The notes beneath the pieces were generated by a model. It did no database searches and had not been told where the DNA came from. It saw only the letters and a program-made list of their open reading frames with translations. 64,000 bases of DNA from the NCBI GenBank assembly GCA_963715025.1, contig CAVQQQ010000001.1, positions 487,195-551,194 of the forward strand. Direction: 5' to 3'. Numbering within the stretch: position 1 is the stretch's first letter; each line of letters opens with the position of its first letter. The position numbers and the translations under genes are program-made. This document shows, one piece after another, positions 1-8,946 of this stretch. The stretch is from DASSJT01 sp963715025 (GTDB taxonomy: Bacteria > Actinomycetota > Actinomycetes > Actinomycetales > Dermatophilaceae).

Positions 1-1106
1 CTAGCGTGCCGATGTAGGGGGAGACGATCCCATCGAAGAACACGCGTGAGTCGGGGTAGAACAGCGACCCGTCGGTGTTGAACGCCCGGTCCTGGATCGC
101 GATCGGGATCTCGTAGTAGGTCTTGTTGGGCGGGAACTTGTCCCCCTCCCTCGGCGCCGGGCTGGGGAGCACCGCCACAGTGCCGTTCCGGCTGTCCAGC
201 ACCGCCTTGTCGCCGTCGGGACCGCCGCGGATGAGGTAGAACCCGGCCGGGCCGGCATACACGTTGAGCCGGGTCATGCCGAGGGTGTGGTCGTGGTACC
301 ACTTGGTTGCCGCCCGGTCCGGGTTGGGGTACTGGAAGATGGCGAATCCCGGCTGCCAGGTCGCGCCGTAGTTCGCGGCGGCCTTGCCGGCGAAGAAGTC
401 GTACCACGTGCCCTGCTTGGCGTATCCACCCGGGATGTTCATGGCTGCCGGCAGGTACCACGCCTCGGCGTAGCCGTCGCTCTCGTCGCCGACGCCGACC
501 GCACCATGCAGATGGGTGACCATCGGAACCGGGCCGGTGTAGCGCCCCGGGGTCGTGTCGAACGACGGCCGCGTGTCTCGGAATTCGGTGCCCCCGGGCG
601 GGTTGGCCCAGTGCAGGGTGGGGTCAACGGGCAGCAGGTGCGGCAGGTAGTTGCCGTCCTTGTCGAGCAGCTCGTTGATCCACTTCACGCGCACCGGACG
701 GTTGTGCATGGCCTCGATCGTCAACGATGGGGCGTTGTGGATAAGAAGTCCCTTCTTGCTCTGCGACGTGATGGCGCCGTAGCCCCAGACCGTCGTGGCC
801 GGAAGTCCGGCCGGCAGGATCTGCTGCGTCGAACTGCCGCACCGAGATCTCGTAGTAGTCGGCAGGCTTTCCACCGGGCAGCGTGATCGTTGCGGCGCGC
901 GGCATGACCGGCGGCACCAGCAATGGGGTTTGGAACTTCGGAATGTCCAGGGGATCGAGCGTTCCGCCGGGCAACGCCTCGGCAAGGGCCACTTTTGTGC
1001 CGCCGGGCAGATAGGCGTACAGCACGAAGCCGAGCCCTGCCCCACCCCCGGCCCGGATAAATGTCCGGCGACTGATCATCCTGCGCCCATCGCTGCGAGT
1101 CGTCAT
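1..1106 (-). pseudogene. Multicopper oxidase (CotA/bilirubin-oxidase-like), frameshifted, 3' end outside window
   Basis: Secreted multicopper oxidase, expected to oxidise Cu(I), metal ions or phenols outside the cytoplasm. The N-terminus carries a Tat signal: ISRRTFIRAG (Arg-Arg at residues 13-14) and a hydrophobic stretch. After a frame change near position 827 the second frame gives the family motifs HLHG and WYHDHTLGM, copper ligands of the trinuclear site. The reading frame breaks at one extra base: the codons for Phe-Asp-Gln-Gln read TTC GAC G CAG CAG. Everything on both sides aligns to one continuous oxidase, so this is either recent inactivation or a sequencing error. The ATG at 1106 has a GGTAGGGG ribosome site upstream; ATG 1079 is an alternative. 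It lies downstream of the copper-type ATPase on the same strand, which supports a role in copper tolerance. The gene runs off the left edge. Confidence 0.82.
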
Positions 1107-1200
1107 CGCAACCACCCCTACCGCTGCTTGCCCGAGCAGCTCCTGGGCCTCCGCGTCTGCTCCGCGGAGTCGTTCCAAGTCTGGCACCAAGCAGGGGTGG

Positions 1201-1240
1201 TTGTGAGCGGTTTGTCACAATTAAGGCAAGGCTTGCCTCA
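1201..1240. promoter_or_regulatory. Two adjacent perfect inverted repeats upstream of the multicopper oxidase
   Basis: Positions 1201-1220 read TTGTGA-N8-TCACAA, a perfect 6-bp dyad. Positions 1224-1238 form AGGCAAG-G-CTTGCCT, a perfect 7-bp dyad around a central G. The 19-mer 1222-1240 matches the DtxR/IdeR box TTAGGTTAGGCTAACCTAA at 13 of 19 positions, including the central AGGCT. Both lie about 100-130 bp before the oxidase start and touch the stop codon of the ATPase. They could be operators or one RNA hairpin; I infer operators because there are two different dyads. Confidence 0.4.
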
Positions 1241-3700
1241 GGCCGCCGGTCGCGCCGGCTCAGGCACGACGGCCGGCTGAGGCGAGCCCGTCGCGTGTGG
1301 CTGGACGGGCAGGCGCAGCCGCCGGAGCGCCAGGGCGTTGACGGCCACGATCACGCTCGAGCCGGACATCGACAGGGCGGCGATCTCGGGGCGCAGGACC
1401 AGCCCGAGCGCGGGCTCGAAGATCCCCGCCGCGATCGGCAGCGCGATCACGTTGTAGCCCACCGCCCAGCCGAGGTTCTGGCGCATCTTGCGCAGCGTCC
1501 CGCGGCCGATCCGCAGCGCGATCGGCACGTCGAGCGGGTCGGACCGCATCAGCACGACGTCCGCCGTCTCGATCGCGACGTCGGTGCCGGCACCGATCGC
1601 GATGCCCAGATCGGCCTGTGCCAGGGCTGGGGCGTCGTTGACCCCGTCGCCGACCATCGCCACGCGCCGCCCCGCCGCCTGCAGCTCGGCCACTCTGGCC
1701 GCCTTGTCCCCCGGGAGCACCTCGGCGATGACCGTGTCGATCCCCAGCAAGGCGGCGATCCGATCCGCAGTCGCCTGGTTGTCACCACTGAGCATCACCA
1801 CTTCGGCGCCGAGCTCGTGCAGGGCGCGGATCGCCTCGGCTGAGGTCTCGCGGACCGCGTCGGCCAGCGCGATCAGCCCTGCACCCGCGCCATCGACACC
1901 GACCAGGACCGCGGTGCGGCCGCTGGCTGCCAGCTGGTCGCGCTGGGCCACGAGCGCCTCAACGTCGACGCCCTGATCCGCCATCAGCTTCCGGTTGCCG
2001 ACCACGACGCGGTGACCCTCGACATCCGCGACGGCGCCGTGACCGGCAATGTTCCGGAACCCTGAGGGGTGGGAGGGAACCACTCCGTGCTCACCGGCAT
2101 ACCTGACGATTGCGGCGGCGAGCGGATGCTCGGACTCCGCCTCCACGGCCACCACCAGCCGGAGGAGTTCGTCATCATCCAACCCATCGGTGATCACGTC
2201 TGTCACCTCGGGCTCGCCCTTGGTGAGCGTCCCCGTCTTGTCGAGCACAACCGTGTCGACCCGGGCCGCTGACTCGAGGGCGGTCGCGTTCTTGAACAGC
2301 ACCCCTCGCTTGGCACCGAGCCCGGTGCCGACCATGATCGCGGTCGGGGTCGCGAGCCCGAGGGCGTCGGGGCAGGTGATGACCACGACCGTGATGGCGA
2401 ACAGCAGCGCGGTCTGGACGCTGGCGCCGGTCGCGAGCCACACAAGGAAGGTGCCGAGGCCGCCGACGAGCGCGACCAGGACCAGCCAGAAGGCCGCACG
2501 GTCGGCGAGCCGCTGTCCGGGAGCCTTGGAGTTCTGGGCCTCCTGGACGAGGGCAACGATCTGGGCCAGCGCCGTGTCGGACCCCACCCTCGTGGCGCGG
2601 ACGCGCAGGGTCCCGCTCGCGTTGATCGACGCACCGATCACTTCCGAGCCGGGCGCCTTCGCGACCGGGAGGCTCTCGCCGGTCACCATGGACTCGTCGA
2701 TCTCGGAGTCGCCGTCCTCGACCGTGCCGTCGACCGGCACCTTGCCGCCGGGGCGGATCAGCACCAGGTCACCCACCGCCACCTCGGCCGTGGGAACCTC
2801 CACCTCCGCACCGTCGCGGACCACGGTTGCCATCGGCGGCGCGAGGTCGATCAACGCCCGGATCGCATCGTTGGCGCCACCCCGCGCCCGCATCTCGAAC
2901 CAGTGGCCGAGCAGCACGAACGTCGTGAGCATCGCTGCGGCCTCGTAGAAGACGTCACCGCCGCCGGTCAGGGTCACGCCCAGGCTGTAGAGCCAGCCGG
3001 CGCCGACGGCTACCGCGACCAGGACCATCATGTCGAGCGTGCGGTTGCGCAGGGCTCGGTAGGCGCCGTCGAAGAAGATCCAGGCGGAGTAGAAGACCAC
3101 CGGCAGGCTGAGGATCAGCGCGAACACGTCGTCGCGCAGCCCAAAGGGCGCCGGTGCACTGAAGCCCAGCATGTCGCGTCCCATCGGCGACCAGAGCGTG
3201 ATGCCAGCCGTGAGCACGAGGGCGACGAGGAACCGGGTGCGCATGTCGCGCACCATGTCGTCCATGGACATGCCCGCGTGCCCGCCGTGCCCCATCATCT
3301 CCTGCGGGGAGTGGGCGGCATGGCGGTCACCTACGCCTTCGGAGGTACGCCGGATGCCCGCCTCGCGTGGAACCGCAGCGGCAGGTGCCACCGCGTGCTC
3401 TGGGCGATGCACTGCGTGAGCCTCGTGCCCGGCGATGGCCCCTGGGGTCGGCTCTTCGAGCGGATCGCATACGTGATTGGGCACCGATCGGCCGGCGCAG
3501 TGGTAGCCGCAGTCGCGGACCCAGCCGGACAGCTGGGCCACGGACGTAACCTCCGGGTCGTAGGTCACGGTAGCCGTCTGGTTAAGGGCGTTAGCCTCCA
3601 CAGCCTCCACGCCCGGTCTGCGCCTGAGCGTGGACTCGATGCCGTGGGCCGTGGTGGCCCAGTGCAGTCCGCCGACTTCCAGAACCGTCATCTGACTCAT
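1238..3700 (-). CDS. Heavy-metal (copper-type) P1B-ATPase with CPD motif
   Basis: An 820-residue membrane ATPase expected to export copper. It has an HMA-like fold at residues 5-65, a His/Met-rich linker (about 90-150), about eight membrane helices, the actuator TGES at 340-343, the transmembrane metal motif ITCPDALGLATP (Cys443), the phosphorylation site DKTGTLTKG (Asp487), an SEHPLA motif and the hinge GDGVNDAP. Two features are unusual. The HMA domain lacks CxxC (GLHWATT replaces the metal loop), and the membrane motif is CPD rather than the CPC of CopA or CPH of CopB. Metal specificity is therefore inferred from the context (CsoR-type operator, oxidase) and not from ligands. The start at 3700 has GAGAGGG upstream. 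Confidence 0.9.
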   Translation of the reverse strand: MSQMTVLEVGGLHWATTAHGIESTLRRRPGVEAVEANALNQTATVTYDPEVTSVAQLSGWVRDCGYHCAGRSVPNHVCDPLEEPTPGAIAGHEAHAVHRPEHAVAPAAAVPREAGIRRTSEGVGDRHAAHSPQEMMGHGGHAGMSMDDMVRDMRTRFLVALVLTAGITLWSPMGRDMLGFSAPAPFGLRDDVFALILSLPVVFYSAWIFFDGAYRALRNRTLDMMVLVAVAVGAGWLYSLGVTLTGGGDVFYEAAAMLTTFVLLGHWFEMRARGGANDAIRALIDLAPPMATVVRDGAEVEVPTAEVAVGDLVLIRPGGKVPVDGTVEDGDSEIDESMVTGESLPVAKAPGSEVIGASINASGTLRVRATRVGSDTALAQIVALVQEAQNSKAPGQRLADRAAFWLVLVALVGGLGTFLVWLATGASVQTALLFAITVVVITCPDALGLATPTAIMVGTGLGAKRGVLFKNATALESAARVDTVVLDKTGTLTKGEPEVTDVITDGLDDDELLRLVVAVEAESEHPLAAAIVRYAGEHGVVPSHPSGFRNIAGHGAVADVEGHRVVVGNRKLMADQGVDVEALVAQRDQLAASGRTAVLVGVDGAGAGLIALADAVRETSAEAIRALHELGAEVVMLSGDNQATADRIAALLGIDTVIAEVLPGDKAARVAELQAAGRRVAMVGDGVNDAPALAQADLGIAIGAGTDVAIETADVVLMRSDPLDVPIALRIGRGTLRKMRQNLGWAVGYNVIALPIAAGIFEPALGLVLRPEIAALSMSGSSVIVAVNALALRRLRLPVQPHATGSPQPAVVPEPARPAA

Positions 3701-3750
3701 TGCCGACCCTCTCGCGATTGCCTGTGGCTGCTCTCCCTACCAACAACCAG

Positions 3751-3767
3751 ATACCCCCTAGGGGTAT
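3751..3767. promoter_or_regulatory. CsoR-type copper operator
   Basis: ATACCCC-CTA-GGGGTAT is a 7-bp perfect dyad that matches the operator shape known for copper-sensing CsoR repressors (TACCCC-N3-GGGGTA). It sits 51 bp before the ATPase start, where a promoter would be. No csoR gene is in the window, so the repressor must be encoded elsewhere. Confidence 0.75.
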
Positions 3768-3949
3768 TCCCCAAGGTCAATGACCACGTCGGCCCGGCAT
3801 GCCGAGCATCATCGCCGCCATCATTGCCGCGCACAGCGGGGCGAACCAGAGGGGGACGTCGGCTGTGCCGGCTCCAGGATCGGGGCCGGGCTCCCGTCAC
3901 GGTAGGGGAACTGGCAGCTCATGGCGCGTGCCCTCAAAGTGTTGTCGGA

Positions 3950-4195
3950 TCAGCGCGTCGTGCGGAGGGCCTCGCGGCGGGCGTGGTACTCCTCGGTGTC
4001 GATCTCGCCCCGGGCGAAGCGCTGGTCGAGAATCCGCTCGGCGTCGTGATCACTCCGACCTTCGGCCGGTGTCGACCCTCCACCACTGCCACGAAACAGC
4101 GCCACGACGGCGAAGACGACGAGTGCCCAGAAGGCCACCATCGTGGCGGCCATCACCAGCCAGCCCGCCCAGCCCACTTCGTAGTTCCACATCAT
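3950..4195 (-). CDS. Small SHOCT-domain membrane protein
   Basis: An 81-residue protein with one membrane helix (about residues 8-32) and a C-terminal SHOCT motif: ERILDQRFARGEIDTEEYHA, a short amphipathic module often found at the ends of membrane proteins and in copper or stress clusters. The start is ATG 4195, preceded by AAGGAG at 9 nt; longer readings upstream have no ribosome site. The gene is divergent from the response regulator. Function unknown; location between copper genes and a two-component system suggests an envelope-stress accessory role. Confidence 0.75.
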   Translation of the reverse strand: MMWNYEVGWAGWLVMAATMVAFWALVVFAVVALFRGSGGGSTPAEGRSDHDAERILDQRFARGEIDTEEYHARREALRTTR

Positions 4196-4261
4196 TGTCC
4201 TCAACTCCTTGTGCTCGATGGACCCACTGTGGCCGACCCACCCCGTCGCGGCAGTCGACAT

Positions 4262-4281
4262 TTCGTGAAGGTTCGCTGAAG
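4262..4281. promoter_or_regulatory. Direct repeat, candidate response-regulator site
   Basis: TTCGTGAAG and TTCGCTGAAG repeat with a period of about 10-11 bp, as in OmpR/PhoB-family binding sites (read on the other strand, CTTCA twice, 11 bp apart). The site lies about 62 bp before the response-regulator start and between two divergent genes, so it could serve autoregulation. Similar CTTCG/CTTCA words occur at 6500, 6511 and 6534 before the ABC transporter. Confidence 0.35.
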
Positions 4282-4342
4282 ATGGCGCCCAGAACGCTGC
4301 CGGCTCGGGCCGACGTGCACTCCGGGCTGCGACGATGAGCCC

Positions 4343-5110
4343 ATGGCTCACCAGGACAGGTCTCAACCGGAGCCGTCGGCCCCACAGCCGTCATTCCCTT
4401 TGCCACCCCTGCGCGGCATTCGGGCGCTCGTGGTCGAGGATGAGGTCCCGATGGCGGCGGTCATCGGGAGCTACCTGGAGCGGGAGGGCTTCGAGGTTCA
4501 CCTGAGTCATGACGGCCTGTCCGCAGTCCAGCTCGCGCGCGAGGTCGACCCCGACATCGTCGTGCTCGACCTCGGCCTGCCCGGACAGGACGGGATCGAG
4601 GTATGCCGCCAGCTGCGCACCTTCTCGGATGCCTACGTGGTCATGCTGACCGCCCGCAGCGATGAGGTGGATACGATCGTCGGGCTTTCCGTGGGAGCTG
4701 ACGACTACATGACCAAGCCCTTCAGCCCCCGAGAGCTGGTGGCACGTCTGCGGGCCATGCTGCGCAGGCCGAGGCCGCTTGGGGTCAAGGCGGCGGAACT
4801 CGGTTCGCTCCGCACCTTCGGGCCCTTGGCCATCGACCCTGTCGGCAGGGACGTATGGCTGGACGGGCAGCCGATATCGCTCACCCGCACCGAGTTCGAC
4901 GTGCTTGTGGTCCTCTCGGAGCGCCCACGCATGGCCTTCACCCGACGCCAGCTCATCGACCTCGTCTGGGGTGAGAAATGGGTCGGCGACGAGCATCTCG
5001 TCGATGTCCACATCGGACACCTGCGGCGCAAGCTGGGCGACGACGCCGCAGCCGCCAGGTTCGTCCGGACCGTCCGGGGCATCGGCTACAGAATGGGCAC
5101 GGGGACGTGA
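4343..5110 (+). CDS. OmpR/PhoB-family response regulator
   Basis: A 255-residue DNA-binding regulator. The receiver domain covers about residues 25-140 with phospho-acceptor Asp76 in VVLDLGLPG and Lys125 in DDYMTKPF. A winged-helix output domain covers about 155-250 (LTRTEFDVL, VDVHIGHLRRKLGD, RTVRGIGYRM). Its stop overlaps the GTG start of the kinase by 4 bp, so the two form one operon and a cognate pair. The N-terminal 24 residues are a proline-rich extension. Stimulus unknown; copper genes on one side and an exporter on the other are the candidate targets. Confidence 0.95.
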   Translation: MAHQDRSQPEPSAPQPSFPLPPLRGIRALVVEDEVPMAAVIGSYLEREGFEVHLSHDGLSAVQLAREVDPDIVVLDLGLPGQDGIEVCRQLRTFSDAYVVMLTARSDEVDTIVGLSVGADDYMTKPFSPRELVARLRAMLRRPRPLGVKAAELGSLRTFGPLAIDPVGRDVWLDGQPISLTRTEFDVLVVLSERPRMAFTRRQLIDLVWGEKWVGDEHLVDVHIGHLRRKLGDDAAAARFVRTVRGIGYRMGTGT

Positions 5111-6231
5111 GCGAGTCGCGCGGAACGCCGAAGGCGCGCGCCGGCCTCGCTCCCCGCCTGCTCGTCGCGCAGGCCCTCGTACTGCTGGCCGGGGCCACGA
5201 CATCCTGGCTCGTGGCGTCCTCGGTCGGGCCCGGCATCTTCCACCAGCACCTGCTCAGGGCAGGTGTTGAGCACTCGGCGATCGAGGCCAGACATGTCGA
5301 GGAGGCCTTCGGGTCCGCCCTGCTCGTCGCCCTCGGCGTCGCGCTGGGGACCTCCGTCGTGATGGCTCTGGCCGTGACAGCCTTCTTCACGCGCCGGGTC
5401 CAGCGCTCGACTGCGGCGATGGCCGAGTCCGCCTCGAGGATCGCGCAGGGGCAGTTCGGTTCCCGAGTCCCGAGCCCTGCTCTCGGCTCCGAGTTCGACC
5501 AGCTTGCCGATACCATCAATGCGCTGGCGGAGCGGCTGGGCGATGTCGAGTCGACGCGGCGACGACTCCTTGCAGACCTCGCCCACGAGATGCGAACCCC
5601 GTTGGGCACCATCGAGGCTCATCTCGAAGCCCTCGAGGACGGCATACGGGAGCTTGACGCAGAGACCCTTGCTGTCCTCCACGGGAGCACGGCCAGACTC
5701 CATCGCCTGGCGGCCGACATCACTGCGGTGGCTCAGGCAGAAGAGGCCGGTCTGGACTCCAAGCCGGTCGTCACCAGCACCCGGCAGCTGGTCGACGCTG
5801 CCGTGGTCGCCGCGCAGGACGCCTACCGAGCCAAGGACGTGAGCCTTCAACCCGAGATCACGGGCGCCCCTTCTGTGCTCGTCGACCCCGAGCGCATGGG
5901 GCAGGTGCTGGGCAACCTTCTCGACAACGCGCTGCAGCACACTCCCCCGCGGGGCCGGGTCAGGGTCACGATCCACAGGCCCGACAGCAGCTGGGTCGAA
6001 CTCGTGGTCAGCGACACAGGAGAGGGCATCGCGAGCGAGCACTTGGGTCACGTCTTCGAGCGTTTCTACCGCGCCGACCCGGCGCGCAGCCACGACCACG
6101 GTGGCAGCGGCATCGGCCTCACCATCAGCCGGGCGCTGGTCGAGGCGCAAGGAGGCGGGCTGTCGGCTGCCAGCGAGGGACCGGGCCGGGGATCGACGTT
6201 CACCATCCGCCTCCCAGTCGCCCGGCCCTAG
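5107..6231 (+). CDS. Sensor histidine kinase, partner of the preceding regulator
   Basis: A 374-residue membrane kinase starting at GTG 5107 (GTGA overlap with the regulator). It has two membrane helices (about 17-40 and 70-95), a short extracytoplasmic loop of about 30 residues, a HAMP-like linker, the phospho-acceptor H-box LADLAHEMRTPL (His160), the N-box NLLDNALQHT, the G1 box DTGEGI, the F-box FYRAD and the G2 box GGSGIGL. The loop is too short for a large ligand domain, which suggests sensing of a membrane or small-ion signal. A longer upstream reading frame exists but overlaps the regulator and is not needed. Confidence 0.93.
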   Translation: MSESRGTPKARAGLAPRLLVAQALVLLAGATTSWLVASSVGPGIFHQHLLRAGVEHSAIEARHVEEAFGSALLVALGVALGTSVVMALAVTAFFTRRVQRSTAAMAESASRIAQGQFGSRVPSPALGSEFDQLADTINALAERLGDVESTRRRLLADLAHEMRTPLGTIEAHLEALEDGIRELDAETLAVLHGSTARLHRLAADITAVAQAEEAGLDSKPVVTSTRQLVDAAVVAAQDAYRAKDVSLQPEITGAPSVLVDPERMGQVLGNLLDNALQHTPPRGRVRVTIHRPDSSWVELVVSDTGEGIASEHLGHVFERFYRADPARSHDHGGSGIGLTISRALVEAQGGGLSAASEGPGRGSTFTIRLPVARP

Positions 6232-6613
6232 CCACCGGAGGCGGCCCGACGTGGTTGGCCTGCGGCGCCTGGGCAGAGGGATGCACGGCGGCCTGCCGGC
6301 CACAGCTTTGCCCTGGTCAATGGAAGGGCAGGCAGTGCTGGTACGGCGAGTCGCCGTCAATGTGGCCCACGCCAGGCCAGTTGCCTGCAGAGGTGCAGAA
6401 CCGGCCCGCTGGCTGGGCGGGATCAGCGCAGGTTCGCCTCCGAGGCGAGCCGGAAGGGGTATGCCGGCTGCCCGGCCTGCGCGTCCGGCCCAGACTGGTC
6501 TTCGGGGAATCTTCACAGACTGCGCAGCTCGATCTTCATCCCTGCCGACCACGATGGAGTCAGCGGCCAACCAGGGTGGCTGGCCGGCATACCTGCTCAT
6601 CGGGGTGATCACC
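6232..6613. other. Gap between kinase and exporter, no convincing gene
   Basis: A 382-bp gap. The open plus-strand frames here are compositionally odd (Cys/Trp/Arg-rich) and have no ribosome site, so I do not call them. It contains two copies of the dispersed 9-mer GGTATGCCG (6458 plus, 6585 minus) and CTTCG/CTTCA words at 6500, 6511 and 6534 that resemble the repeat before the response regulator. The promoter of the ABC genes is expected here. Confidence 0.5.
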
Positions 6614-7309
6614 ATGGCAGCCCGCGCCATCCTAGAAAACGGTCCCGACCAGTCCGCGCAGCCGGCGCCAGCTGCGCGGGGCGACCCCGTGCTCGTCGCG
6701 GCAGGTGTCGAGAAGACCTACCCGCGTCTGGGCCTGCGTCACCCACGGCCGGTGCTCACGAACGCCAGCCTCACCCTCGTCGCGGGAGAGGTCGTCGGCC
6801 TCGTCGGCGAGAACGGCTCCGGCAAGTCGACACTGATGCGGATCCTGGTCGGGGACCTGAGGGCCGACGCCGGCACCATCACGCGAACCGGACAGATCGG
6901 CTACTGCCCACAGGATCCGGTCGTCTACTCGCGCCTGAGGTGCGACGAGCACTTCGAGCTCTTCGGCCGCGCCTACGGCCTCACACCGGGGGCCGAGCGG
7001 GAGAGCCGGCGCGCCATCTACGACGCGCTGGGCTTCCAGCGCTACGCCCGGACCCGCGCCGACCAGCTCTCCGGCGGAACCCTGGCGAAGCTCAACCTTG
7101 GCCTCGCCCTGCTGCCGGATCCTGCCGTGCTCCTGCTTGACGAGCCGTACGCGGGCTTCGACTGGGACACGTACCTGAAGTTCTGGGAGCTGGTCAAGCA
7201 GCGGCGCGCACGGGGCCGGTCGGTCCTGATCATCAGCCACTTCGTGGTCGACGAGGAGCGGTTCGATCGGATCGTCGAAGTCCGCGACGGGAGGACGTGG
7301 TCACGATGA
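6614..7309 (+). CDS. ABC transporter ATP-binding protein
   Basis: A 231-residue ATPase subunit of an exporter. It has Walker A GENGSGKST, signature LSGGT, Walker B VLLLDEPYAGFD and an H-loop in IISHFVVDEE. The domain is complete but has no C-terminal extension. I chose ATG 6614 with GGGGTG upstream; ATG 6554 in the same frame would add 20 residues. It overlaps the permease by 4 bp. The closest architecture is the ABC-2 type drug or peptide exporter; substrate not predictable. Confidence 0.9.
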   Translation: MAARAILENGPDQSAQPAPAARGDPVLVAAGVEKTYPRLGLRHPRPVLTNASLTLVAGEVVGLVGENGSGKSTLMRILVGDLRADAGTITRTGQIGYCPQDPVVYSRLRCDEHFELFGRAYGLTPGAERESRRAIYDALGFQRYARTRADQLSGGTLAKLNLGLALLPDPAVLLLDEPYAGFDWDTYLKFWELVKQRRARGRSVLIISHFVVDEERFDRIVEVRDGRTWSR

Positions 7310-8823
7310 CAACAGGGCTGCTCTCCCGCAGGTTTCTCGCCGATTACGGCCGCAATGCTCCCAACCTGCTGCTGCTGGTTGTCATCCCGGTGGTCTTCGT
7401 CCTGGCGGCCGCCTCCGCCCTCGCCGATGCCGCCCGACTACTGGGCGGCGCCGGCGGCGGAGCTGCCATCGAGACGGTCACTGCCGGCTGGGCCGCGGCC
7501 TTTCTGAGCGCGATCGCGATGTACTTCCAGGTGTCCGGGGCACGTCGCGCCGACCGGCGGATGCTGTCGAGCGGCCTCCCGCGGCGCCAGCTGGTGCTGG
7601 CGCGGCTGCTGGTCGGTGGCGCGCTGGCCGCCCTGGCCAGCGTCGCGGCGCTGCTGGCGCTCGCCGTGCGAGGAGGCCTCGACGAGCCCTGGCGTGTGGC
7701 CGCCGGGACCCTGCTCTTCGCCATCGTGTACATGGGGTTGGGCGCGGTCGTCGGGGCCCTCGTTCCGAGCGCGATCAACGGCACCGTCCTGCTGATGTTC
7801 ATCTGGATCCTCGACGTCTTCTTCGGTCCCACCCTCAGCGGCTCCAACTCCTGGATCGTGCGGATCATGCCCACCCACTTCGTGTCGCTCTGGACCGTCG
7901 GCCTGCCGCCTGGCCATGGCGGGCCGAGCGAACTGGTGTGGTCCCTCGGCTGGACCGCCGGCGCTGTGCTCGCGGCCGCCGTCGTCGTGGCGGCGAGCAC
8001 AGCATCCTCGCGGTCCGGCCCGCGGCGACACCCCGGCCCGCTGGCGCAGCTGCGAACGGGGCTGAGGATGGGCTGGCGCGACTGGCGCCGTACTCCCGTG
8101 CTGTGGCTGCTACTAGGCGTGGTACCGGCGGTGTTCGTCCTGTTGTCTGACGCCATCACCCCACACGGGCACACCACCGTCCGGTTGCGCGAGGCTGGTG
8201 CCGCGGTCACGACGATGGTCGACCCTGCCGACATGCACGCCGGCACCATGGCCCCCATCGCCGTCGCCTCGCTGGCCACCCTGGCGGGCGTCTTCATCGT
8301 GCTGGACTCCAGGGCTGCCGATCGCCGCCTGGCCCTCGCCGGGCTGCGGCGGCCCGCGCTCCTCGCGATCCGTGTGTTCCTGGTCTTAGCCGCTGCCGGG
8401 CTCGCGACAGCGGTGTCCCTGGCCGTGACCGCCACGGTCTTCGAGCCCAGGCAGTGGTGGACCTACGCCGCAGGCAACGCACTGCTGGCCACGACCTACG
8501 CCCTGGTCGGAGTGTTGCTGGGCCCGCTGTTCGGCCGGGTCAGCAGTGTTTTCCTGGCATTCCTGCTCCCCTTCCTCGACCTCGGGATCTGGCAGAGCCC
8601 TATGTTGCGCAGCGAGCCTGAGGCCTGGGCACGCTGGCTCCCTGGGTATGGCGGGACGCGTGTGGTGATCGACGGAGCCCTCACCCCCGGATTCGACGAG
8701 GCTGGGTCGGTGCTGCTCTCCCTGATTTGGATCGGGATCCTCTTGGTACTCGCCGGTGGCCTGCTCGTGCCGCACGTCTCGGCACTCGACGGCCATGTGG
8801 GGGCACGCACGGCCGCCGCGTGA
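7306..8823 (+). CDS. ABC-2 type permease, two-half membrane protein
   Basis: A 505-residue membrane protein with roughly twelve hydrophobic segments in two halves joined by a polar Arg-rich stretch (about 230-270). The second half opens with an extracytoplasmic segment (about 290-320). The size and layout suit a fused two-half ABC-2 permease that pairs with the preceding ATPase. ATG 7306 overlaps the ATPase stop (ATGA) and has GGGAGG at 11 nt; GTG 7297 is less likely because the ribosome site would be too close. Substrate unknown. Confidence 0.85.
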   Translation: MTTGLLSRRFLADYGRNAPNLLLLVVIPVVFVLAAASALADAARLLGGAGGGAAIETVTAGWAAAFLSAIAMYFQVSGARRADRRMLSSGLPRRQLVLARLLVGGALAALASVAALLALAVRGGLDEPWRVAAGTLLFAIVYMGLGAVVGALVPSAINGTVLLMFIWILDVFFGPTLSGSNSWIVRIMPTHFVSLWTVGLPPGHGGPSELVWSLGWTAGAVLAAAVVVAASTASSRSGPRRHPGPLAQLRTGLRMGWRDWRRTPVLWLLLGVVPAVFVLLSDAITPHGHTTVRLREAGAAVTTMVDPADMHAGTMAPIAVASLATLAGVFIVLDSRAADRRLALAGLRRPALLAIRVFLVLAAAGLATAVSLAVTATVFEPRQWWTYAAGNALLATTYALVGVLLGPLFGRVSSVFLAFLLPFLDLGIWQSPMLRSEPEAWARWLPGYGGTRVVIDGALTPGFDEAGSVLLSLIWIGILLVLAGGLLVPHVSALDGHVGARTAAA

Positions 8824-8946
8824 ACGGCTTCGCTCCAGAGGGCGTGACTCCTCCGCGCATGGGGAGCCGAGTGCACGGCACCCGCTGCCGGGTTCGCGGC
8901 ATACGCTGATCGAGAGGGCTCACACGAGGACCGACGGGGGCCAGGC

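Noticed and set aside
3784..3922. A possible small membrane protein on the minus strand (MSCQFPYRDGSPAP in one frame, DVPLWFAPLCAAMMAAMMLG in another)
   Set aside because: No single frame joins the two parts; each ends quickly. It could be a decayed gene but the evidence is too thin to list.
6255..6608. A 117-codon plus-strand frame between the kinase and the ABC genes
   Set aside because: Rich in Cys, Trp, Arg and Pro, no ribosome site, no family resemblance; typical of a high-GC chance frame.
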